A stretch of 5,011 nt of DNA from an uncultured Anaerolineales bacterium (GCA_937928015.1 CALFXA010000208.1:1-5011); one strand, 5' to 3'. Shown: positions 1 through 4,856, counted from the stretch's first letter. Made by a program: numbers and translations. The notes: a model not told the origin generated them from the letters alone.

Positions 1-244
1 AGCGGAATCCCGAGGCTTGGGCCAGGTCGTAGACGGTCTTCTGGTACAGGTCGGAGGCGGCCTTGTCCATGTCCGCGGGGAGGATGAGGATGGCCAGCGG
101 CGTGTCGGGGGTGGGCGTCAGCGTGGGGGCGGGGGTGGGAGTCTCGCTGGGGATGGCGGTGGGCACTTCCGTGGCCTTGGGTCCACAGGAGGCCAGCACC
201 AGCGCAAGGGCGAGGAGAAGGATCAGGGAAATTTTAGCTCGCAC
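1..244 (-). CDS. Secreted lipoprotein, N-terminal part (possible BMP-family substrate-binding protein); runs off left edge
   Basis: Reading leftward from a GTG start at 244, 81 codons are visible before the window ends. Residues 2-19 form a signal peptide (basic R2 and K4, then a Leu/Ala-rich core) ending in a lipobox L-A-S-C, with the lipidated cysteine at residue 20. A Pro/Thr-rich linker follows at about 25-49. Near residue 50 a globular domain begins (LAILILPADMD, then LYQKTVYDLAQASGF), which has the look of the first beta-strand and helix of a periplasmic-binding fold. I think it resembles the BMP/nucleoside-binding ABC-transporter lipoproteins, but only about 30 domain residues are visible, so the function is tentative. 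The GTG start is chosen because a GGAG site (253-256) lies 8 nt upstream and the signal peptide begins there. The protein should be anchored outside the cytoplasmic membrane. The C-terminus is outside the window. Confidence 0.72.
   Translation of the reverse strand, partial: MRAKISLILLLALALVLASCGPKATEVPTAIPSETPTPAPTLTPTPDTPLAILILPADMDKAASDLYQKTVYDLAQASGFR
107..139 (+). other. G-rich tract with G-quadruplex potential inside the lipoprotein linker
   Basis: The plus strand carries five runs of three or more guanines: 107-111, 113-115, 125-129, 131-135 and 137-139. Loops are 1, 9, 1 and 1 nt. This satisfies the usual G3+ loop rule for a quadruplex. It lies on the template strand of the lipoprotein gene, so the mRNA is C-rich. 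The pattern follows from the codons chosen for Pro and Thr (CCC, ACC) in the linker and may have no role of its own. Confidence 0.4.
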
Positions 245-273
245 GGGGGTTGCTCCAATTTGAGATGCGTTCG

Positions 274-279
274 ATTATA
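274..279 (-). promoter_or_regulatory. -10 box for the lipoprotein gene
   Basis: The minus strand reads TATAAT exactly, about 30 nt upstream of the GTG start at 244 and just downstream of the hsp20 terminator. No good -35 hexamer is present at 16-18 nt. That region overlaps the T-rich arm of the terminator. Transcription would start near 267, leaving a leader of roughly 20 nt that carries the GGAG site. Confidence 0.45.
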
Positions 280-296
280 ACGCCCCGCCGCAACAA

Positions 297-335
297 AAAA
301 CTCGGAAGCCTGCTGGGGGCAGGTCTCCGAGTTTT
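297..335 (-). terminator. Intrinsic terminator of the hsp20 gene
   Basis: An inverted repeat pairs 297-306 with 326-335 (10 bp perfect) and 309-313 with 319-323 (5 bp). The two parts are separated by one mismatch and one wobble pair. The loop is 5 nt (314-318). On the minus strand the 3' arm runs into six consecutive T (complement of 295-300), the classic Rho-independent form. It begins 18 nt after the hsp20 stop codon and separates hsp20 from the lipoprotein gene. The A tract pairing with T could also allow some termination from the other strand, but no plus-strand gene arrives here. Confidence 0.88.
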
Positions 336-352
336 GGGCGGATTTAGCGGGA

Positions 353-727
353 TTAGTTGCCGTTGACTTTGATCTTCTTCGGGCGGGCGGACTCGGCCTT
401 GGGCAGGCGCAGGGTCAGGATGCCGTTGGCGATATGCGCCTCGACTTGCTCGGCATCGACGGCCGCGGGCAGGCGCAGGGTCCGCGCAAAGGGACCCTGG
501 GGCAGCTCGCGCAGCAGGAGGGCGGTCTCGTCGGCCTTGAACTCGCCTTCGATGCGGACGACATCTTCGAGCACCTGGATGTTCAGGTCGTCGGCGGTCA
601 GGCCGGGCACAAGGGCGGAAAGCTCGTAAGTCTCGTCCTCTTCACGGATGTTGACGTTCAAGCTGCGGGGTTGGGCGGCCCAACGGCGCATGGCACGGGC
701 GGGGTAGGTTTGCAGATAGAGGGTCAT
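353..727 (-). CDS. hsp20: Small heat-shock protein, Hsp20/alpha-crystallin family
   Basis: This 124-residue protein is an ATP-independent holdase chaperone that binds unfolding proteins in the cytoplasm. The alpha-crystallin domain fills almost the whole chain, from about residue 22 (LNVNIREEDETYEL) to 116. It has the family features: an 'ALVPGLTADDLNIQV' strand-turn-strand near 38-52, and the conserved A-x-x-x-N-G-I-L signature (AHIANGIL) near residue 101. A C-terminal I-x-V motif (IKV, near 119-121) should dock into neighbouring subunits during oligomer assembly. The N-terminal arm is only about 20 residues and no extension follows the I-x-V motif, so the protein is at the short end of the family. 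The ATG at 727 is supported by AGGAG 7 nt upstream. It is monocistronic, with its own terminator at 297-335. No CIRCE-type operator or sequestered ribosome site was seen upstream. Confidence 0.95.
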   Translation of the reverse strand: MTLYLQTYPARAMRRWAAQPRSLNVNIREEDETYELSALVPGLTADDLNIQVLEDVVRIEGEFKADETALLLRELPQGPFARTLRLPAAVDAEQVEAHIANGILTLRLPKAESARPKKIKVNGN

Positions 728-760
728 GGGTTACTCCTTATACGTTTAATCAATGCCGCT

Positions 761-791
761 ATCTTATCGGGAGAATATCAGAAGCATGCAA
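761..791 (-). promoter_or_regulatory. Weak candidate promoter for hsp20
   Basis: On the minus strand a TAAGAT (-10-like, 761-766) lies about 34 nt upstream of the hsp20 ATG. A TTGCAT (-35-like, 786-791) is 19 nt further up, which is a long spacer. A 7-bp inverted repeat (754-760 with 791-797) flanks this element. The repeat may be accidental. Confidence 0.25.
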
Positions 792-831
792 GCGGCACAT
801 CAACATTCCGTAAGAGATCCATGCCGCCGTG

Positions 832-837
832 TATAAT
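832..837 (+). promoter_or_regulatory. -10 box for the M23 peptidase/SDR operon
   Basis: A perfect TATAAT ends 7 nt before the preferred ATG at 845, so the transcript would begin at or next to the start codon. No convincing -35 hexamer is seen 16-18 nt upstream. No Shine-Dalgarno sequence lies between the box and the ATG, which fits a leaderless message. Confidence 0.5.
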
Positions 838-844
838 CGCGCCC

Positions 845-1540
845 ATGCATAAAAAATTCGTGTTGATTGCCGTGCTGGTGGCCTTTGCGGCGGCAGGAAC
901 TTACCTGTATTTCACCCTGTTCCGTCCGACCACCAAACGAGCAGTGCAGGTCTTCGACTGGTTCCGTGACCCCGCTTCCCGTCCCGACCTGATGATGGAA
1001 CCTGGGACCCGCTGCGGTGACGCCCCGTTCGTCTTCCCGACCCACGGCCTGGTCGGTTTCATCTGGGACGATTTCTTCAACCACAAGCGTCACCAGGGCA
1101 TCGACATCTTCGGCGGACAGGGACTGGGCGTCACGCCGGTCACGGTAGCGTATCCAGGCTACCTCACGCGCCTGGCAGATTGGAAGTCCACGATCATCAT
1201 TCGCGTGCCCGACGACCCGTTGAATCCCGGGCGGCAGATCTGGGTCTATTACACCCACATGGCCGACCCAAATGGTAACTCGTATATCTCGTCCTCATTT
1301 CCGCCGGGGACGACGGAAGTCTATGTGGAGGCGGGCACCTTCCTTGGCTACCAGGGCAATTACTCGGGCGATCCTGCCAACCCGACCGGCATCCACCTGC
1401 ATGTGTCCATCGTGAAGGATGACGGTTTCGGCAGGTTCAAGAACGAACTGGATATCGAGAACACCTACGATCCCTCGCCGTACTTCGGCCTTCCGTTGAA
1501 CGCGAACGAGAATCCCGACACGATCCCGGTGTGCCAGTGA
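845..1540 (+). CDS. M23-family (LytM-type) metallopeptidase, membrane-anchored
   Basis: The 231-residue product has a basic N-terminus and one hydrophobic segment at about 5-27, either a signal anchor or an uncleaved signal. The catalytic domain lies outside the membrane. The peptidase M23 zinc-site pattern is present: H83-x-G-x-D87 (HQGID), a Y-x-H-like element with H138, and H184-L-H186. H83, D87 and H186 are the expected zinc ligands, with H138 and H184 as the catalytic histidines. In family terms this suggests an endopeptidase of peptidoglycan cross-bridges or stem peptides, or a related envelope regulator; the substrate cannot be read from sequence. No LysM, SH3 or coiled-coil domain is visible. 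The ATG at 845 is preferred because the hydrophobic segment follows it directly. An in-frame ATG at 821 has only a weak purine-rich site upstream and would put the TATAAT inside the gene. The next gene follows after 11 nt. Confidence 0.88.
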   Translation: MHKKFVLIAVLVAFAAAGTYLYFTLFRPTTKRAVQVFDWFRDPASRPDLMMEPGTRCGDAPFVFPTHGLVGFIWDDFFNHKRHQGIDIFGGQGLGVTPVTVAYPGYLTRLADWKSTIIIRVPDDPLNPGRQIWVYYTHMADPNGNSYISSSFPPGTTEVYVEAGTFLGYQGNYSGDPANPTGIHLHVSIVKDDGFGRFKNELDIENTYDPSPYFGLPLNANENPDTIPVCQ

Positions 1541-1542
1541 AT

Positions 1543-1546
1543 GGAG
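1543..1546 (+). promoter_or_regulatory. Ribosome binding site that fixes the SDR start
   Basis: GGAG lies 5 nt before the ATG at 1552 and just after the TGA of the peptidase gene (1538-1540). It supports the start at 1552 over an in-frame GTG at 1531 that overlaps the peptidase gene and has no such site. The closeness to the upstream stop suggests translational coupling. Confidence 0.65.
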
Positions 1547-1551
1547 CAGAC

Positions 1552-2142
1552 ATGAACGATCAGGAATTTGCGGGCAAGGTGGTTTTGATCACGGGCGCGG
1601 GCAAGGGGACGGGCGCAGCCCTGGCCGAGGCCTTCGCGGCGCGCGGGGCGCGGGTGGCGCTGAACGATATCTCCCCAATCAACGTGGATGAAGTGGCTGC
1701 GCGCATCATGTCCAGTGGCGGGCAGGCGCGCACCACCTACCTGCACGATGTGGCTAAGAAGGTTGGCGTGCAGGCGCTGGTCAAGCAGGTGGAGGATGAC
1801 TGGGGCCGGGTGGACATCTTGATCCAGCACGCGGCAGTCGAGCCGCATACCCCGCTTCTGAATCTGGATGAATGGGACTGGCACCGTACCCTCGACGTCA
1901 ACCTGACGGGGGCCTTTCTCGTGCTCCAATCGCTGGGACGGGTGATGCGCGCTCAAGGCGGCGGGGTCATCGTCAACCTTATAGGCAGCAGCGAGGTGGC
2001 GGGCGCGTATGCGGCCAGCATGGACGGTCTGCGCGGATTGAGCGAAGCCGCCGCGCGGGAGCTGGCTCCGTTTGGGATTCGGGTCCATGCGGTCGAGTTG
2101 GGGGAAGATGCCGTTGAGCGCGTGCTGGCATTGTGCCGATAA
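1552..2142 (+). CDS. Short-chain dehydrogenase/reductase-like protein with a degenerate active site
   Basis: The 196-residue product has a clear SDR Rossmann fold. The cofactor motif T-G-x-x-x-G-x-G is at 14-21 (TGAGKGTG). An Asp at the end of the second strand (D39) usually indicates NAD(H) preference, and D66-V67 matches the adenine-binding Asp. The N-x-A-G position reads Q-H-A-A (92-95), and N117 matches the structural catalytic Asn. In the active site S146/S147 and Y153 are present, but the lysine of Y-x-x-x-K is methionine (M157). Only 5-6 residues separate Ser and Tyr, against about 12 normally. The usual 'PG' after the next strand is L-G (183-184). The chain ends about 12 residues later, roughly 50 short of a classical SDR, so the substrate-binding C-terminus is missing. 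Codons read cleanly with no obvious frameshift. It may bind nucleotide without catalysis, or may be a decaying gene. It is probably co-transcribed with the M23 peptidase. Confidence 0.85.
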   Translation: MNDQEFAGKVVLITGAGKGTGAALAEAFAARGARVALNDISPINVDEVAARIMSSGGQARTTYLHDVAKKVGVQALVKQVEDDWGRVDILIQHAAVEPHTPLLNLDEWDWHRTLDVNLTGAFLVLQSLGRVMRAQGGGVIVNLIGSSEVAGAYAASMDGLRGLSEAAARELAPFGIRVHAVELGEDAVERVLALCR

Positions 2143-2146
2143 AAGA

Positions 2147-2179
2147 AAGGCGCAAAGAGTTTTGAACTCTTTGCGCCTT
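2147..2179. terminator. Hairpin terminator shared by convergent genes, built on a CTTTGCG repeat
   Basis: A perfect 15-bp inverted repeat (2147-2161 with 2165-2179) has a 3-nt loop. It lies 4 nt after the SDR stop and 25 nt after the PAP2 stop on the other strand. The minus-strand 3' side ends in a T-rich stretch (TTTCTTTT), giving a good terminator for the PAP2 gene. On the plus strand the hairpin is followed by CTTCGCTTCTTT, a weaker T tract. The CTTTGCG word in the stem recurs just downstream at 2185-2191. Confidence 0.8.
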
Positions 2180-2203
2180 CGCTTCTTTGCGTTGAAAATC
2201 GAT

Positions 2204-2761
2204 CTAGAAAATCAATCCGAGAATGCTTGATGTGATCGATAGCACCCACGGGGCGAACTGCATCCCGATCAGCGCCACAATCACACCCAGGATGGCGCCC
2301 GCCACGATGTCGGAGAGGTAATGCACGCCCATCGCGACGCGTGCCAGGGCCACCAGCGGCGCCCAAATCCACAGAGCGACGGCCAACCAGGCGGGTCCCA
2401 GAGCCGTGGCGATGGTGGCGATCAGGAAGGCGCGCGCGGCATGTCCCGAAGGAAAGGAGTGCGGGTCGGTATTGCGATAGATGCCGCCCCACTCGCCTTC
2501 GGGCCGTCGGCGGCGGACGATGAACTTGACGGCCAGCACGAAGACCGCCAGCACGGCGATGCCCGCGAACTCCAGCACCGACCAGTCCTTCCAGAACTTC
2601 TGGCTGACGAACCACAAGAGGATCAGCGCCACCCCCCAGAACCACGAGTCACCGGAGTGCGCGAAGAAGATGGCAATCGAACGCAGCAGCCCGGGCTTTT
2701 CGGCCACGCGCAAACGGCCGGACAGACGGGCGTCGAGTTCGAGGATGGATTTGAAGGTCAT
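2204..2761 (-). CDS. PAP2-family membrane phosphatase
   Basis: The 185-residue integral membrane protein carries all three phosphatidic-acid-phosphatase type 2 motifs. These are K-x6-R-P (K79 to R86-P87), P-S-G-H (104-107) and R-x5-H-x3-D (R141, H147, D151). The last normally begins S-R and here begins A-R. H147 should form the phospho-enzyme and H107 should act as the acid. Hydrophobic segments at about 40-53, 64-80, 110-120, 122-139 and 153-168 give a five- to six-helix bundle with the active site at the outer face. Family members dephosphorylate undecaprenyl pyrophosphate, phosphatidate or related lipid phosphates; the substrate is not decided here. The ATG at 2761 has AGGAG 5 nt upstream. 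The gene follows the nucleotidyltransferase gene on the same strand but is separated from it by a strong hairpin, so it may be transcribed independently. Confidence 0.92.
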   Translation of the reverse strand: MTFKSILELDARLSGRLRVAEKPGLLRSIAIFFAHSGDSWFWGVALILLWFVSQKFWKDWSVLEFAGIAVLAVFVLAVKFIVRRRRPEGEWGGIYRNTDPHSFPSGHAARAFLIATIATALGPAWLAVALWIWAPLVALARVAMGVHYLSDIVAGAILGVIVALIGMQFAPWVLSITSSILGLIF

Positions 2762-2774
2762 GCGGTCTCCTGAA

Positions 2775-2812
2775 AATAAAATGTGTCACTCAGTGAGGTG
2801 ACACATTTTATT
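2775..2812 (-). terminator. Perfect 15-bp inverted repeat between nucleotidyltransferase and PAP2 genes
   Basis: Positions 2775-2789 pair with 2798-2812 without mismatch around an 8-nt loop. On the minus strand the 3' arm ends in CATTTTATTTTC, which fits an intrinsic terminator 16 nt after the nucleotidyltransferase stop. The core TGTCAC...GTGACA is symmetrical and could alternatively be an operator for a dimeric regulator. The right edge of the repeat overlaps a TATAAT on the same strand (2810-2815). Confidence 0.7.
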
Positions 2813-2815
2813 ATA
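2810..2815 (-). promoter_or_regulatory. Candidate -10 box for the PAP2 gene
   Basis: The minus strand reads TATAAT exactly, about 49 nt upstream of the PAP2 ATG. No recognisable -35 hexamer is at the right distance. If used, most of the 15-bp inverted repeat would lie in the 5' leader of the PAP2 transcript. The AT-rich setting of the repeat makes a chance match plausible. Confidence 0.25.
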
Positions 2816-2827
2816 TTTTGGTGTCTC

Positions 2828-3880
2828 TTACTTGGCGGTGCTCTTCTTCGGCTTCGCCACGCTTTTTTCCTTGGGCGTGGGTTTGCCTTTGGGAGTCTTC
2901 GGCGCAGGCTTCTTCACCGATTTGACGCGGGCAGGCTTGTCCTCGGTTTTCGTCGCCGCGGCGGGCTTCTTCGTGGATTTGGCGGGAGCTTTCTTCGCGG
3001 GCGCCTTGGTGGATTCCGCTTTGGGGGCGGCGGGCTTTCTCGCGCGGCGGACAGGCTTGGGCACAGATTCTGTCACAGGGGTGGATTCGGCGCGGGCGGC
3101 GGCCTCCGCTTCGAGGCGGGCTTGCAGGTCCTCGCGCAGCAGTTCGAGCTGGTGCGGCTTGTCCACGTCCATGCAGGGTTCGGCATGTTCCCACACAATG
3201 GGGCGGCCCGTGATGCCGATGCGCTGGGTGATGCGTTCCACCGCGTCGGCCAGGGTGAGGTTGCCCGTGGCGAGCATGAAGAGGGTGCCGAAGCCGATGG
3301 TGGCCGCCTGCTTCATGGGACTCTTGCGATTGCCGATCAACTGCTCCCACATGTCGAGATGCTCGGTGGCCATGCGCACGTGCGAGACGTTGATGTCGGC
3401 CCCGCAGACTTGCATATCCTTGAGCTTGGTGTAGGTGCGGCGGGAGTTGGGGAAACGGGTCTCCATGACCTCACGCGGACAAACGCCGTAGTACAAGTCA
3501 TCGCGGGTTTGCATGCAGGTCTCGATCAGCCAGTCCACGTGCTCGCCGCGCAGGGCGGGGATGTCCGATGAAACGATCAGCACGTACTCGGTCTGCGGAT
3601 CGAGTTCCAACGCCTTGTTTACGCCCGCGACGATGTTCGACAACATGCGTCCCTGGTTGGAGAGGTAATGCAGGGGCTTGGAGCAGGTCAGGCCGCTCTT
3701 GGGCGTCAGACCGACGATGATGACGTTCTCCACATCCCGGGCCTCCCCGAGCGCGTCCAGCACCCATTGGATCATCGGCTTGCCTGCCACGTCGAGCAGG
3801 GCCTTCGAGTCTCCTTTGGCATACGTGTAAAGCGGGTCCTGGGGCAAGGGGATTCCACCTGCGGTGACAATCGCATCCAT
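2828..3880 (-). CDS. MobA-like nucleotidyltransferase with a histone-H1-like Lys/Ala/Pro tail
   Basis: The 350-residue protein has a GT-A-fold nucleotidyltransferase domain at about 1-250. It opens with MDAIVTAGG. The family's G-G-x-x-x-R-M-G-x-x-K loop is replaced by a longer segment lacking the Arg-Met-Gly and reaching K27 (SKALLDVAGKPM, 25-36). S104-S-D-I-P108 provides the metal-binding Asp, and M237-D-V-D-K-P near the end of the fold matches the second acidic motif of MobA-like enzymes. Such enzymes transfer NMP onto a phosphate-bearing acceptor such as a sugar phosphate or cofactor; the acceptor is unknown here. Residues 248-266 look helical. From about 267 to 350 the chain is low-complexity: the last 80 residues hold 23 Lys, 4 Arg and 14 Pro against 5 acidic residues. 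The ATG at 3880 has AGGAG 6 nt upstream. The gene follows the quinate-dehydrogenase-like gene after 21 nt and is probably in its operon. Confidence 0.85.
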   Translation of the reverse strand: MDAIVTAGGIPLPQDPLYTYAKGDSKALLDVAGKPMIQWVLDALGEARDVENVIIVGLTPKSGLTCSKPLHYLSNQGRMLSNIVAGVNKALELDPQTEYVLIVSSDIPALRGEHVDWLIETCMQTRDDLYYGVCPREVMETRFPNSRRTYTKLKDMQVCGADINVSHVRMATEHLDMWEQLIGNRKSPMKQAATIGFGTLFMLATGNLTLADAVERITQRIGITGRPIVWEHAEPCMDVDKPHQLELLREDLQARLEAEAAARAESTPVTESVPKPVRRARKPAAPKAESTKAPAKKAPAKSTKKPAAATKTEDKPARVKSVKKPAPKTPKGKPTPKEKSVAKPKKSTAK

Positions 3881-3901
3881 AAACTTCTCCTAAAAGGGGG
3901 A

Positions 3902-4807
3902 TTAATTCAATTCCTGGATCTGCGGCTCGAAGCCAAGTTTCGCGAGCATTTCGGTATATTCCGCCTGGGTAAGAGCCCGTCCCTTGCCGGAGACGGCGAT
4001 GAGGGCCGCCTCCATCATGTTCGTGCCGAAGGAACGCCCCTCCAGAACGGGAGTAGTGGTCAGCAAATATTTGACGCCGCTCTTGCGGAAGAATTCCACA
4101 TCTTCGACCGTGGTGGTATTCGTGACGATGATCTTCCCGCGCATGTCGTCTGGCATGTAGCGCTTGATGTAATGGCAATCGCCCGCGATGACGGTGGCCC
4201 ACTGGAATAAATCCACGTGTTTGGGCTTGCGTTCCTCCTGCTTCTCGCCGGTGGGATAAACCCAGTCGAAGGGCAGACGACCTGCCAACGGCATGAACAA
4301 CGCCGCCAGAATTTTGAGTTGTTTGTCGGTGCGTAGTGAAATCGGAATCCCCAGTGAGAACATCAGGTCGCCGAACACACATTCATAGCCCGAGTCGAGG
4401 AAGGAACGGGTCAGGCCCCAGCGGTCGGCCCCGGTCATGATGAAGACTTTGCGTCCGCGTGAGTCGATGTAGTCTTTGATGTGCTGCTCTAAAAATGCCG
4501 CGGATTTGCGTTCGAGCGTGGTCTTCAAGCCGGTCCCGTCTACGACGGGCGTTTTCTTAATGAAACGCACCATCGGCTGGACCGAATAAAGCGGATACCA
4601 CTTTTCATCCACCATCAAGCCCAGGTCCGCGCCGCCCACACCAAAAGCATCCACCTGACCGTCGAGTTCCTTGTACTTCAATGCCGCGGCTTCCATGTCG
4701 CCGTCGGTGCCGATGCGTTCGATGCTGACTTTCTCACCGAGCAGGGTGACTTCCACGGCCTTGTTACGCTTGGAAGACCCGATGCTGATGCTGACTGCTC
4801 GTTTCAT
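3902..4807 (-). CDS. Conserved protein of the family annotated as quinate 5-dehydrogenase; function uncertain
   Basis: The 301-residue soluble protein has no signal peptide or membrane segment. I recognise the overall sequence (start MKRAVSISIGSSKR, end PQIQEL) as a family common in Chloroflexota and labelled quinate 5-dehydrogenase. I see no classical Rossmann G-x-G-x-x-G/A in the usual place, so the label may be an inherited one. Glycine-rich GVGGADLGL at 56-64 could bind a ligand. Other strongly family-like blocks are VVDGTGLK (88-95), TGADRWGL (125-132), FGDLMFSLGIP (145-155), AGDCHYI (208-214), TNTTTVEDVEF (229-239) and TTTPVLEGRSFGTNMMEA (250-267). The ATG at 4807 is chosen because GGAGG (4819-4823) lies 11 nt upstream. 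The longer frame to 4870 would begin inside a terminator hairpin. It is the first gene of a unit with the nucleotidyltransferase 21 nt downstream. Confidence 0.75.
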   Translation of the reverse strand: MKRAVSISIGSSKRNKAVEVTLLGEKVSIERIGTDGDMEAAALKYKELDGQVDAFGVGGADLGLMVDEKWYPLYSVQPMVRFIKKTPVVDGTGLKTTLERKSAAFLEQHIKDYIDSRGRKVFIMTGADRWGLTRSFLDSGYECVFGDLMFSLGIPISLRTDKQLKILAALFMPLAGRLPFDWVYPTGEKQEERKPKHVDLFQWATVIAGDCHYIKRYMPDDMRGKIIVTNTTTVEDVEFFRKSGVKYLLTTTPVLEGRSFGTNMMEAALIAVSGKGRALTQAEYTEMLAKLGFEPQIQELN

Positions 4808-4840
4808 AATAGAGGATGCCTCCGGGGGAGAGATGTCGTC

Positions 4841-4846
4841 AGTATA
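4841..4846 (-). promoter_or_regulatory. -10 box for the quinate-dehydrogenase-like/nucleotidyltransferase operon
   Basis: The minus strand reads TATACT, five of six matches to consensus, 33 nt upstream of the ATG at 4807. Transcription would start near 4834 and leave a leader of about 27 nt holding GGAGG. A weak -35-like TTGTCC lies 18 nt upstream (4865-4870), inside the preceding terminator. Confidence 0.4.
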
Positions 4847-4856
4847 CACCAAATCA

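Noticed and set aside
728..797. RNA thermometer in the hsp20 leader
   Set aside because: The short leader expected from the candidate promoter has no complement to the AGGAG site. The 7-bp inverted repeat at 754-760/791-797 brackets the promoter rather than the ribosome site.
434..844. Upstream extension of the M23 peptidase reading frame by 137 codons
   Set aside because: It is antisense to the well-supported hsp20 gene and crosses the intergenic promoter region; the hydrophobic N-terminal segment and domain start at 845.
1465..2088. 207-codon minus-strand open frame opposite the SDR gene
   Set aside because: It is antisense to motifs that are clearly SDR, and its composition is that of a high-GC shadow with no recognisable domain.
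2831..3100. Tandem DNA repeat in the Lys-rich tail region
   Set aside because: The protein composition repeats, but the codons vary and no exact DNA unit is repeated in register.
2783..3571. 262-codon plus-strand open frame rich in Gly, Arg, Leu and Phe
   Set aside because: It is the antisense shadow of the Lys/Ala/Pro-rich tail and the nucleotidyltransferase domain. Its low-complexity composition comes from the complementary codons, and it begins inside the terminator hairpin.
3498..4382. 294-codon minus-strand open frame spanning the junction of the two operon genes
   Set aside because: It overlaps both real genes in another frame, has His/Arg/Gly-rich shadow composition, and shows no family motif.
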